A stretch of DNA of 64,000 bases, from the NCBI RefSeq assembly GCF_026262575.1, contig NZ_JAPKFL010000001.1, forward strand, positions 62,001 to 126,000. Reading direction: 5' to 3'. Under the pieces are notes generated by a model, which was given only the letters and a program-made list of their open reading frames with translations, searched no databases and was not told where the DNA came from. The DNA is from Streptomyces marinisediminis. Its GTDB lineage: Bacteria > Actinomycetota > Actinomycetes > Streptomycetales > Streptomycetaceae. This document shows, one piece after another, positions 41,854 to 50,513 of this stretch. Position 1 is the first letter of the stretch, and every line of letters starts with the position of its first letter. A program made the translations under genes and the position numbers.

Positions 41854-44057
41854 CAGGAGTGGTTCCCTTCCTCGGCGGGTGACGGCACGGACGTGGTCGA
41901 CGTGGGTTCCTGGGGCGGCGCGGCGGGCGTCGGCGTGCCGCGCACGGCCTGCGCCTGGACGGCGGTGATGGCCACCGTGTTGACGATGTCGCTCACCAGG
42001 GCGCCGCGCGAGAGGTCGTTCACCGGCTTGCGCAGCCCCTGGAGCACCGGGCCCACCGCGACCGCGCCGGCCGAGCGCTGCACCGCCTTGTAGGTGTTGT
42101 TGCCGGTGTTCAGGTCGGGGAAGATCAGCACCGTCGCCTGCCCGGCCACCTCCGAGCCCGGCAGCTTCGTCGCCGCGACGGAGGGCTCCACCGCGGCGTC
42201 GTACTGGATCGGCCCCTCCACCAGCAGGTCGGGACGGCGCCGGCGCACCAGCTCGGTGGCCCGCCGCACCTTGTCCACGTCCGCGCCCGAGCCGGAGGAG
42301 CCGGTGGAGTACGACAGCATCGCCACGCGCGGCTCGACCCCGAATTGGGCGGCGGTGGCCGCCGACTGGATGGCGATGTCCGCGAGCTGCTCGGCGCCCG
42401 GGTCCGGGTTGACGGCGCAGTCGCCGTAGACGAGCACCCGGTCGGCCAGGCACATGAAGAACACCGAGGAGACGATCGAGGCGTCCGGCGTGGTCTTGAT
42501 GATCTCGAACGCGGGCCGGATGGTGGCCGCGGTGGAGTGCGCCGCGCCCGACACCATCCCGTCGACCAGGCCCTCGCGCACCATCAGCGTGCCGAAGTAG
42601 GAGACGTCGGCCACCACGTCGTAGGCCAGCTCGTAACTCACGCCGCGGTGGGCGCGCAGCGCGGCGTACACCTCGGCGAACCGCTCGCGCAGCGGGGAGG
42701 TGGCCGGGTCGACGACGCGGGCGGTGGCCGAAGCGCCCTCGCCGCCCCACTCGGCCTCGTCCGCGCCGAGGAAGCGCAGCTCCACCCCCAGCTCGGCGGC
42801 GCGCCTGCGCACGGCCGCCTCCTCACCCAGCAGCGTCAGGTCGCAGATGTTGCGGCGCAGCAGCACCTCGGCGGCGCGCAGCACCCGCTCCTCGGTGCCC
42901 TCCGGCAGCACCACGTGGCGGCGGGCGGTGCGGGAGCGCTCGATGAGCTCGTGCTCGAACATCATCGGCGTGACGCGGTCGCTGCGGGCCATCGACAGCC
43001 GCTCGGTCAGCTCCCGGGTGTCCACGTGGCTCTCGAACAGGCCGAGCGCGACCTCCACCTTGCGTGGGGACGCCGCGTTCAGCCGTCCCTCCAGCGTGGC
43101 CAGCTCGGTGGCGGTGGGGAAGGAGCCCTCGGCCACCGCCAGCACCGGCGTTCCCGGCGCCAGGCGCTCGGCCAGCGCGAGCGTCTCCTCGCCCGGGTGC
43201 TGGTCCAGGGTGAGCAGGACTCCGGCGATCGGCGGGGCCCCGGCCGAGTGCGCGGCGAGCGCGCCGACGAGCAGGTCCGCCCGGTCGCCGGGGGTGATCA
43301 CCATGCACCCGTCGGTGAGCGCGGGCAGGAACGCCGGCAGCATCGCGCCGCCGAAGACGAAGTCCCGGCAGTCGCGGGCCAGCCCCGCCGGATCGCCCAG
43401 CAGCACCTTCGCGTCGAGGGCGGCCACGACCTGCCCCACGGTCGGCGCGGACAGCGCGGGCTCCTCCGGGATGACGTAGACGGGCTCGGGCAGGTGGCGC
43501 CCCAGCCAGCGGGCGGCCTCGGCGGCGTGCCCGTCCCGCACCCGGTTGGCGATCATGGCCAGCACCTCGCAGCCGAGGGAGGTGAACGCGTGGTGGGCGT
43601 TGCGCACCTCGGCGGCCACGGAGTCCGCGCCGCGGTCCAGCCCCGCGACGACGACCAGCACCCCGGCGCCCAGCTCGTTGGCCAGCCGCGCGTTCAGGGA
43701 CAGCTCGGCGGGCAGGTTGGTGTCGGCGTAGTCGGTGCCGAGCACGAGCACCGCCTCGAAGCCGCGGGCGATCTCGTGGTAGCGGTCCACCAGGCGGGAT
43801 ATCAGTGCGTCGGTGCCCTGCTCGGCCTGGAGCGCGGCGGCCTCGTCGTAGCCGAGGCCGGTCATCGTGCCCTGCGGCTGGGACAGCCGGTAGCGGCTGC
43901 GGAGCAGGTCGAGCAGCGGGTCGGGGCCGTCGTGGGCCAGCGGGCGGAACACGCCCACCTTGCCGACCTGCCGGGTGAGCAGCTCCATGACCCCCAGGTC
44001 GACCACCTGGCGGCCGTCGCTGCGGCCGATGCCGGATACGTACACGCTGCGCGTCAC
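41853..44057 (-). CDS. pta: Phosphate acetyltransferase
   Basis: Converts acetyl-CoA and phosphate to acetyl phosphate and CoA. 734 residues in the long actinobacterial/enterobacterial form: an N-terminal BioD-like domain starting SVYVSGIGRSDGRQVVDLG (a degenerate P-loop region), a central DRTGG domain, and the C-terminal PTA_PTB catalytic domain with LPEGTEERVLRAAEVLLRR, DGMVSGAAHSTAATIRPA and FPDLNTGNNTYKAVQ. GTG start with GAGGAGAGG upstream. Forms an operon with ackA. A Thr/Pro-rich tail precedes the stop. Confidence 0.96.
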   Translation of the reverse strand: MTRSVYVSGIGRSDGRQVVDLGVMELLTRQVGKVGVFRPLAHDGPDPLLDLLRSRYRLSQPQGTMTGLGYDEAAALQAEQGTDALISRLVDRYHEIARGFEAVLVLGTDYADTNLPAELSLNARLANELGAGVLVVVAGLDRGADSVAAEVRNAHHAFTSLGCEVLAMIANRVRDGHAAEAARWLGRHLPEPVYVIPEEPALSAPTVGQVVAALDAKVLLGDPAGLARDCRDFVFGGAMLPAFLPALTDGCMVITPGDRADLLVGALAAHSAGAPPIAGVLLTLDQHPGEETLALAERLAPGTPVLAVAEGSFPTATELATLEGRLNAASPRKVEVALGLFESHVDTRELTERLSMARSDRVTPMMFEHELIERSRTARRHVVLPEGTEERVLRAAEVLLRRNICDLTLLGEEAAVRRRAAELGVELRFLGADEAEWGGEGASATARVVDPATSPLRERFAEVYAALRAHRGVSYELAYDVVADVSYFGTLMVREGLVDGMVSGAAHSTAATIRPAFEIIKTTPDASIVSSVFFMCLADRVLVYGDCAVNPDPGAEQLADIAIQSAATAAQFGVEPRVAMLSYSTGSSGSGADVDKVRRATELVRRRRPDLLVEGPIQYDAAVEPSVAATKLPGSEVAGQATVLIFPDLNTGNNTYKAVQRSAGAVAVGPVLQGLRKPVNDLSRGALVSDIVNTVAITAVQAQAVRGTPTPAAPPQEPTSTTSVPSPAEEGNHS

Positions 44058-44377
44058 GCGGTGCCTCTCCTCGGTCGTCGGGTCGCGTCACGAAGTACCC
44101 GGTTTGACCCGGCTATGCTCCCGACCCTACCGGCGCGCTCGCCCCCGCGCCGGGGCCGGGCGGGCTCCCCGCGGCCGGTCCCGACGGCTCCGCCGCCCCG
44201 CCCCGGGCCGGGCGCCATTGAGGAGCCGGGGGCCGGTGGGAGAGGGTGGGCGGGGCGTGGGAGTGCGGGCCGGTCCGGGCGGGGATCGGCATGCGGACAG
44301 GCACGGCGTCGTGCGTTCAAGACGTGAAACAATCCCACCGCCCCATCGGACCGTCCCCGATCAGGAAGAGCGAAAGC
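44058..44377. other. Divergent promoter region between pta and pfkA
   Basis: 320 bases, very GC-rich in the middle, with AT-richer ends near each start. Near pta there is a short direct repeat (CCCGG-TTTGA-CCCGG). Near pfkA the stretch TTCAAGACGTGAAACAATCC may contain the promoter. I see no gene. Confidence 0.4.
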
Positions 44378-45403
44378 ATGCGTATCGGAGTCCTCACCGC
44401 CGGCGGCGACTGTCCCGGCCTGAACGCCGTCATCCGGTCCGTCGTGCACCGGGCCGTGGCCGACCGGGGGGACGAGGTTATCGGCTTCGAGGACGGCTAC
44501 AAGGGCCTGCTCGACGGCCGCTACCGGGAGCTGGACCTCAACTCCGTGGGCGGCATCCTCGCCCGCGGCGGGACGATCCTGGGGTCGGCCCGGCTGGAGC
44601 GCGACCGCCTGACGGAAGCGTGCGCGAACGGCGAGGAGCTGCTCGCCCGCCTGGGCATCGACGCGCTGGTCCCCATCGGCGGCGAGGGCACGCTGACCGC
44701 CGCCAGCATGCTCTCCGACGCCGGTCTGCCCGTCGTCGGCGTGCCGAAGACCATCGACAACGACATCTCCGCCACCGACCGCACGTTCGGCTTCGACACC
44801 GCCGTCGGCGTGGCCACCGAGGCGATGGACCGGCTGAAGACCACCGCCGAGTCCCACCAGCGCGTCATGGTCGTCGAGGTCATGGGGCGGCACGCGGGGT
44901 GGATCGCGCTCGAGGCGGGCATGGCCGGCGGCGCCCACGGCATCTGCCTGCCCGAGCGGCCCTTCCAGGTCGACGCGCTGACGAAGATGGTCCAGGAGCG
45001 GTTCGCGCGCGGCAAGAAGTTCGCCGTCATCTGCGTCGCCGAGGGCGCCCGTCCGGCCGAGGGGACGATGTCCTACGAGAAGGGCGTCATCGACCAGTAC
45101 GGGCACGAGCGCTTCACCGGGATCGGCAACCGCCTCGCGCGCGAGCTGGAGGGCCGCCTGGGCACCGAGGCCCGCCCGGTCATCCTCGGCCACGTCCAGC
45201 GCGGCGGCACCCCGACGGCGTACGACCGCGTGCTGGCCACCCGGTTCGGCTGGCACGCGGTCGAGGCCGCGCACCGGGGGGACTTCGGCATGATGACGGC
45301 GCTGCGCGGCACGGACATCGTCATGGCCCCGCTGGCCGACGCGACGCGCGAGCTGAAGACGGTGCCGCAGGAGCGCATGGACGAGACGGAAGCGGTCTTC
45401 TGA
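44378..45403 (+). CDS. pfkA: 6-phosphofructokinase
   Basis: Phosphorylates fructose 6-phosphate in glycolysis. 341 residues, start MRIGVLTAGGDCPGLNAVIR with AGGAAGAG upstream. Signatures: GGTILGSAR, PIGGEGTL (the GGxGT nucleotide loop), VPKTIDNDI, EVMGRHAGWIAL and LGHVQRGGTPTAYDR. This is the group III type found in actinomycetes, ATP-dependent in characterised Streptomyces enzymes. It corresponds to SCO5426 by order. The stop codon abuts a minisatellite. Its proximity to pyk, pta and ackA groups central carbon genes. Confidence 0.95.
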   Translation: MRIGVLTAGGDCPGLNAVIRSVVHRAVADRGDEVIGFEDGYKGLLDGRYRELDLNSVGGILARGGTILGSARLERDRLTEACANGEELLARLGIDALVPIGGEGTLTAASMLSDAGLPVVGVPKTIDNDISATDRTFGFDTAVGVATEAMDRLKTTAESHQRVMVVEVMGRHAGWIALEAGMAGGAHGICLPERPFQVDALTKMVQERFARGKKFAVICVAEGARPAEGTMSYEKGVIDQYGHERFTGIGNRLARELEGRLGTEARPVILGHVQRGGTPTAYDRVLATRFGWHAVEAAHRGDFGMMTALRGTDIVMAPLADATRELKTVPQERMDETEAVF

Positions 45404-45574
45404 CGCCCCGCGCCGGGTCGGGCGCCCCGCGCCGGGTCGGGCGCCCCGCGCCGGGTCGGGCGCCCCGCGCCGGGTCGGGCGCCCCGCGCCGGGTCGGGCG
45501 CCCCGCGCCGGGTCGGGCGCCCCGCACCGGGTCGGGCGCCCCGCACCGGGCCGGGCGCCCCGCACCGGCCCGGG
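45404..45574. repeat. 19-bp tandem repeat (minisatellite), nine copies
   Basis: The unit CGCCCCGCGCCGGGTCGGG begins on the base after the pfkA stop and repeats nine times without spacers (45404-45574). Copies 1-6 are identical; copies 7-9 have G-to-A and T-to-C changes; a tenth degenerate copy runs to about 45595. Each unit is self-complementary in part, so the RNA could form multiple stems and act as the pfkA terminator. It ends just before the convergent HTH gene. Confidence 0.95.
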
Positions 45575-45600
45575 CGTCCCCCGCGCCGGGTCGTCCGGTC

Positions 45601-46302
45601 TCAGCCGTCGTGCCGGACGGCCTCCAGGTGGGCCCAGAAGTGCTCGGTCACCCGGTCCAGGTACCGCCGCCCGGCGTCCACGGAGCTGCTGCCGGTCTCG
45701 GTGCCGGTGTCGATCCAGCTCAGCGAGGAGAAGCTGCGCTGGTGGAACTCGTCGTGCAGGCGCTCCAGGACGCGTTCGACCGTGGCCGTCTCCACCTGCG
45801 GCAGCAGCCTGCACACCGGCTTGACGTACGCCTGCCAGCGCGAGCCGGCCGCGCTGCGGAGCTGGTCGGCCAGCTTGCCGTCCCTGCCGACCAGTTCGAC
45901 GTGCGTCCGCGTCGACAGGCCCAGCACCGCCGCGAGGGTGGCGGCCTGCTGGTCCGTCCCCGTCCACCGCCCGGTCCGCTCCACCTCGGCGTACTGGGCC
46001 GCCGGCATGCCGATCCGCAGCGCCACGTCGGTGAGCGCCGTACCGCGCACCAGCCGGTACTCGTGCAGGGTGCGCGGCCGCCCCAGCAGGTCACCGGGCG
46101 AGCACCACAGCGCACCGGCCAGCGCGGCGAGCTGCTTCTCGTCGGGGGAGTCCTCCGAGAGCTCCCAGGCGGCGATCGTCTCGGGGGTGACGCGGAGCCC
46201 GAAGGCGGCCCACATGCCGTAGGCGACGTGGGCGGGGGTCATACCGAGCGACTCCCGCAGGCGACGGGCCGCGGCGGCGTCGAAGGGCGGTCGTGCGTGC
46301 AT
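45601..46302 (-). CDS. Helix-turn-helix regulator
   Basis: 233 residues. An N-terminal XRE-like HTH (DAAAARRLRESLGMTPAHVAYGMW, then TPETIAAWELSEDSPDEKQLAALAGAL) is followed by a second helical segment (LTDVALRIGMPAAQYAEVERTGRW) and a C-terminal domain with VCRLLPQVETATVERVLERLHDEFHQRSF. Streptomyces-type uncharacterised regulator found next to pfkA. Convergent with pfkA across the minisatellite and divergent from the WXG-type block. Confidence 0.78.
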   Translation of the reverse strand: MHARPPFDAAAARRLRESLGMTPAHVAYGMWAAFGLRVTPETIAAWELSEDSPDEKQLAALAGALWCSPGDLLGRPRTLHEYRLVRGTALTDVALRIGMPAAQYAEVERTGRWTGTDQQAATLAAVLGLSTRTHVELVGRDGKLADQLRSAAGSRWQAYVKPVCRLLPQVETATVERVLERLHDEFHQRSFSSLSWIDTGTETGSSSVDAGRRYLDRVTEHFWAHLEAVRHDG

Positions 46303-46694
46303 CAGGCAACGCTAGAGGCGACGACGTGCCGGGACCCACCGTGCGTTCACCCGAATCAACAAACTGTAGATTGCTCCAGCGCCCCCCGCGACACCGTGCG
46401 GACCAGCGTAACCCCTGTTCCTACCTGACGGTAGCCCTTGGCCTGGACCAGCGGCCCCCCAGGCCCCGCTCCCGGCGCCACGGCGGGCGCCGCACCGGCC
46501 CGCGAACGCCCCCCGGCAGGCGAGGAGTCGGCGGTCGAGCGCGGCCGGATGGCCCCACCGGCCCCGCACACCCCTCCCGTTACGATCAGTGCGGGCTCGG
46601 CACGCACGACGTAGCGGGCGCGCGCCGCCACCGGCACCCGCCCGCCCGCACGCCAGCGCCGAGCCCGGGGGTAAGGACAAGGGGAGGGGAACCC
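46303..46694. other. Promoter region between HTH gene and WXG-like operon
   Basis: 392 bases. The HTH-proximal 120 bases are AT-richer, with AACAAACTGTAGATT and the small palindrome CTACC-TGAC-GGTAG (46421-46434), a possible operator. The remainder is GC-rich up to a GGGGAGGGGAA ribosome binding site at 46681. No gene is apparent. Confidence 0.4.
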
Positions 46695-47213
46695 ATGGCC
46701 CTGGACGACGACCGGCCGACGACGACGCGGAACGGCACCGCACCCGAACCGGGCATCTTCGGACCGCCACCCGGCTCGGACATGGCGCACTCCGAGGCCG
46801 AGAAGAAGAAGGCCGCGCGGTACATCGAGGAGCACCTGGGCCCGGACACGCACAAGGCCGGAGCCCTCGCGGACGGGGACACCACGGCCGTGGTCGGCAG
46901 CAGGACCGCCCCCAGCACGGTCAGCGCGGGCTCCCTGCGGGGCTGGGAGGTACGGACCGGGCTCGACGGCCGGCTGGAGGAGTGGCACCGCAACTGCAAA
47001 CGGCTCACCGCCCGGCTCGAAGGCGAACTCAACGGCCTGCGGCGGACGAACGTGCTCTTCCAGGGCACGGAGCTGGACACCGGCGCCACGTTCACCGGCA
47101 TCAATCACCAGTTCGTCAGCCCGATCGCCGACCTGGCGCCGGGCGGTCCGCACCCCCCGTACGCGTCGCCGTACCGGCCGTCCTCCGCGCCCAGCCCGAT
47201 AACGGAGCTCTGA
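46695..47213 (+). CDS. Small helical protein, possible ESX/WXG-associated component
   Basis: 172 residues. A disordered N-terminal half (Asp, Thr, Pro, then SEAEKKKAARYIEEHLG) precedes a helical segment with LDGRLEEWHRNCKRLTARLEGELNGLRRTNVLF. The end is Pro/Ser-rich. The size, helical hairpin and immediate linkage (nine bases) to a large WXG-like protein suggest a partner in type VII-like secretion. I cannot assign a family. ATG at 46695 with GAGGGGAA upstream. Confidence 0.6.
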   Translation: MALDDDRPTTTRNGTAPEPGIFGPPPGSDMAHSEAEKKKAARYIEEHLGPDTHKAGALADGDTTAVVGSRTAPSTVSAGSLRGWEVRTGLDGRLEEWHRNCKRLTARLEGELNGLRRTNVLFQGTELDTGATFTGINHQFVSPIADLAPGGPHPPYASPYRPSSAPSPITEL

Positions 47214-47222
47214 GGAACCACC

Positions 47223-49454
47223 GTGGCCGTCGACTACGCGACCATCATCAGCGCCGACCTCTCCGGCCTGAGCACCGCGGCCTCCGCCTGGCGGCGCATG
47301 GGGGACCGGTTCGACACCCTGCACGGCGACTACGGCGACCACGTCAGGGCCGCCGCCGAGTCGGAGAACTGGCTGGGGCAGTCGGTCAGCGCCTTCAAGA
47401 GCCAGGCCCAGATGACGCAGGAGGAGTACGCCGCCGCGCGCGACGAGGCGTGGGCGGTGGCCGACCTGCTGGACGAGGCCCACGGCACGCTCACCCGGCT
47501 CAGGAACAGGGTGACCGGTGCCAGGGACGACGCCGAGCAGGCCGGTATGGAGGTCAACCCCTACGGGCGGTGTTCGCTCGACCTGAGCAGGCTCGACGAG
47601 GACGAGGCGGAGATCTACCGGCGCAACCAGATGGCCCGCCAGGAGCTGGAGGACTCGTGGACGGGGAAGATCAGCGACGCGGTCGTAGCCGTCCAGCAGG
47701 CCGACGAGAACATCAAGCTCGCCCTCATGGCCAACCCCTCGGACGGCACGGGCCTGGTGGACGGCTTCGACGCCTCCCTGCACGGCGACGTCGGTGCGGT
47801 GAACGCCGGACGCGCCAGCGAACTGTACGCGAAGCTCGAAAGCGGCGAGCAGCTCACCGCGGAGGAGCTCGCCGAGCTGGAGTTCCTCGTGCGGCAGAAC
47901 GAGGGGGACACCGAGTTCAGCCGCACCCTGCTGAACGCCCTCGACGCCGAAGGCACCATCGGCGCGGCCAACGAGCTGCACGCCCGCACCTACTCCGCGG
48001 ACGCCGCCGAGAAGCGGCAGTACCTCTCGGTCCAGGAAGGGCTGGCGAACACCATCGCCACGGCCACCACGGTCGACGGCAAGGGCACCGCGGCGGACAA
48101 GGACTTCCTGCGCGCCTGGCGTGACGGCATGCGCGAAGCCGGGGTGGCGGAGTACGGCGTCCAGGTGGGCGAGCACAACGAGGACGCGGGGCAGCGAGCC
48201 CGGGGCTATCAGAGCCTGCTCACCCTCATGCAGCACGGCAGCGGCTACGACGAGGAGGTCCTGCACGGCCTGGCCGACGACATACGGGCGGCGGAGGACC
48301 CGGCACAGGGCGGCGACCCCGATCTCTGGGACCTGGACACCTCGTTCTCCGGCGAGGACGGCGACTCGTTCGCCAGGGACCCGCTGGACGCGACCCTGGG
48401 TCTCATGAGCAGGAGTCCGGACACCGCGACGAACTACCTCGACCCGGCGAAGGACAACGACACGCTCACGTACCTGCTCGACGAGCGGGACTGGAACTTC
48501 CGGGACACCGTCGAGATGGGTTCGAACGCCCAGCACACCGGGCCTGACGCCCGGTTCTCCGACAGCCACACCGGACTGGGCAAGGTACTCGAAGCCGCCG
48601 CCACCGGAGCACCCCCACTGGGCGAGAACGAGCCACCCCGCCTCAACGCCCCCCACACGGAGGCCCAGGCCCGAGTCATGCAGGAGACGGTGACGCTCCT
48701 GGACCCCGCCACGGAAAAATCGATTCCCAGTAGTTTCGAGTTCCCGGAGAATATTCGCCGGCCCGTCGCCAACGCCCTTGCTGAGTATGGCCAGGATACC
48801 CACATTGTCCTGGGCAGTGTGGATGACGAACGTTTGGTGGATAACTCGACGTGGCGTGATGATTCTGGGGATTGGCGCATTGCTCCGGAAGTTGATAAAC
48901 TCGTTCGCGTCATGCGTGGACTTTCGGAGGATCCCGAAGCTTACAGCGTCCTACACGAGATGGAGCGTATGCGGTTCAGGGAAGCGATGGCGGAATTTTC
49001 CGAAGACAGAACTGCGCAGGACGATGAGGTGCGGAACGAAGCGGTCTTGGGGGCGAAGGCCATGGGGGTGTTTGACGGTATCCGGCAGGACATCGCTGCT
49101 GATCTCACTGATAAGCGTGTATCTGAGGCTCAGTGGAGTTCGAAAGTTGCCTATCACGTCCTAGGTGGAATGGTGACTCCATTCCCCGGTGGCGACGGGG
49201 CGCAACGCATTATCGACACATTGGCTAGCGTCTGGGCGGGTGAGGTCGAGGCTGATGCCACAGGAGAGAAGAACGCAGAGATTGCCAAGGAGTACCTCAC
49301 TACAGAGAAAGTGGTAACTCTTGGCATTGGCGACTGGGCCGAAGAGCGGGGCATGGACCGTGACGGCAGTGCTGTGGACCTTTTGCAAGCTGAGGCGCTG
49401 CTGTACGCAGAAAATGGGCGAACGGCTGCCAGTACATATCTCGGAAGTGACTAG
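47223..49454 (+). CDS. Large WXG-like helical protein (possible type VII secreted effector)
   Basis: 743 residues. The first 100 residues form a helical hairpin with ENWLGQSVSAF (WLG in place of WXG) and long Ala/Glu helices, as in LXG/WXG-type proteins. The middle is helical and acidic with several Asp-rich loops. The last about 245 residues (from about base 48717) are encoded by clearly AT-richer DNA with codons rare in the neighbours (GAA, GAT, ATT, GTT, TAT). They include AEYGQDTHIVLGSVDDERL and GGMVTPFPGGDGAQRIIDTLASVW. No catalytic motif is evident. It resembles uncharacterised Streptomyces proteins, perhaps of the DUF6571 group; this is uncertain. GTG start, GAGGAACC upstream. Confidence 0.65.
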   Translation: MAVDYATIISADLSGLSTAASAWRRMGDRFDTLHGDYGDHVRAAAESENWLGQSVSAFKSQAQMTQEEYAAARDEAWAVADLLDEAHGTLTRLRNRVTGARDDAEQAGMEVNPYGRCSLDLSRLDEDEAEIYRRNQMARQELEDSWTGKISDAVVAVQQADENIKLALMANPSDGTGLVDGFDASLHGDVGAVNAGRASELYAKLESGEQLTAEELAELEFLVRQNEGDTEFSRTLLNALDAEGTIGAANELHARTYSADAAEKRQYLSVQEGLANTIATATTVDGKGTAADKDFLRAWRDGMREAGVAEYGVQVGEHNEDAGQRARGYQSLLTLMQHGSGYDEEVLHGLADDIRAAEDPAQGGDPDLWDLDTSFSGEDGDSFARDPLDATLGLMSRSPDTATNYLDPAKDNDTLTYLLDERDWNFRDTVEMGSNAQHTGPDARFSDSHTGLGKVLEAAATGAPPLGENEPPRLNAPHTEAQARVMQETVTLLDPATEKSIPSSFEFPENIRRPVANALAEYGQDTHIVLGSVDDERLVDNSTWRDDSGDWRIAPEVDKLVRVMRGLSEDPEAYSVLHEMERMRFREAMAEFSEDRTAQDDEVRNEAVLGAKAMGVFDGIRQDIAADLTDKRVSEAQWSSKVAYHVLGGMVTPFPGGDGAQRIIDTLASVWAGEVEADATGEKNAEIAKEYLTTEKVVTLGIGDWAEERGMDRDGSAVDLLQAEALLYAENGRTAASTYLGSD

Positions 49455-49463
49455 GAGAGGCAG

Positions 49464-50513
49464 ATGAAGAAGAAGATCGCTGCCTTGGTGTGTGGTGTTC
49501 TCCTGGTCGCCGGGGGCGGGTTGTATGCCACGGGTACGGTGGATGAGTGGCAGGCGAAGCGTTCTCTGGATGACGCGTGCGACGGCATCGTCTCCCTGGC
49601 GAGTGCGCGGACCCTGCTGGGGGAGCGGGGGGTCAGGGCTCGTCAACTGCCCTTGGAGGGGGACGTTCCGTCCGAGACGTTGACGAACTGTCGCGTCAGG
49701 TCGGCGGACCGCTTTCCCGGATTCAGGCTCCGGGTGAGCAAGGGGGAAAGAAACCTGTGGATCTTGAGGGAGATCCGGCACTATCTGCTGCAAGCCAGTT
49801 CCGCTTCTTCGGCGCCTATCGGTGAAGGCTGGCCGGGCGTCGTGACGGAGGGAGGGGACCTGCTCACCCACGTCACCCTCGCGCTTTCCTGCGGCGACGG
49901 CCGTGCGGAGTACCTGTGGGTGCAGGGCGAGGGTTACGCGGTCATGTCTCCGGGGTTCCGTGAGGAGGACAGGCGCCTGGCTCTGTCGCGCATCGTCACC
50001 GCCGCCGCCAAGGAGGCGGGGCGGAAGTGGGGCTGTGACGTGCCGGCGGGCACTCCGCCCGCGGAGTGGGTGCCCAGTGCGAACTACGCCGATCCGGTCG
50101 GTCTCGCCGCGGCTTCGGGTACGTGCTCCGGGGCGGGGGCCGTGGCCGAGGTCGCGGCGCAGGCGGGTCTTCGCCGGGTCCTCGAAGCGCCGACCAGTCC
50201 GGACACGCCCGTGGAGGACTGCTTCCTGCTGAACGAGTCGGGGGAGAAGGTTCTGCGGTTCTCTTCCTTCTTCGGTGCCTTCACGGACACCTACCGCGTC
50301 GGCGGGCTACAGCGGTCGCAACCCGAGGGATCGGACGACGGTCTGCGGTGGAAGAGTTCCGAGTGCCGGTCTGGTCATGAGGGCCTGCACGTCCTGGCCA
50401 CGCTGGAGGCCGAGAGCGGTGAGGCGGGCCCGGAGCTTCAGGAGGCGCTTCTCACGGCCCTGGCGGCCGACGCGGCCGAGCGCAAGAACTGCACCGTGAC
50501 GTCGGCTCCATGA
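49464..50513 (+). CDS. Membrane-anchored extracellular protein
   Basis: 349 residues with an N-terminal signal anchor (KKKIAALVCGVLLVAGGGLYATG); the Cys lacks a lipobox context. The remainder appears as two similar halves: DACDGIVSLASARTLLG...TLTNCRV and SGTCSGAGAVAEVAAQAGLRRVL...PVEDCFL, each with paired Cys. A family of Streptomyces extracytoplasmic proteins has this duplicated pattern. ATG follows AGGAGAGGC, nine bases after the WXG-like gene. In an effector-immunity reading it would be the immunity or anchor protein. The next start overlaps its stop (ATGA). Confidence 0.65.
   Translation: MKKKIAALVCGVLLVAGGGLYATGTVDEWQAKRSLDDACDGIVSLASARTLLGERGVRARQLPLEGDVPSETLTNCRVRSADRFPGFRLRVSKGERNLWILREIRHYLLQASSASSAPIGEGWPGVVTEGGDLLTHVTLALSCGDGRAEYLWVQGEGYAVMSPGFREEDRRLALSRIVTAAAKEAGRKWGCDVPAGTPPAEWVPSANYADPVGLAAASGTCSGAGAVAEVAAQAGLRRVLEAPTSPDTPVEDCFLLNESGEKVLRFSSFFGAFTDTYRVGGLQRSQPEGSDDGLRWKSSECRSGHEGLHVLATLEAESGEAGPELQEALLTALAADAAERKNCTVTSAP

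Noticed and set aside
40549..42750. Acetate kinase extended to 733 residues into pta
   Set aside because: The extra part is Arg/Gly-rich antisense-like sequence; pta occupies that region in another frame and the ATG at 41853 couples to the pta stop.
45404..45595. CRISPR array
   Set aside because: The 19-base units are directly adjacent with no unique spacers and no cas genes are nearby; it is a minisatellite.
49464..50513. Lipoprotein call for the membrane-anchored protein
   Set aside because: The only N-terminal Cys is preceded by LV rather than a small residue, so no acceptable lipobox; described as a signal anchor instead.
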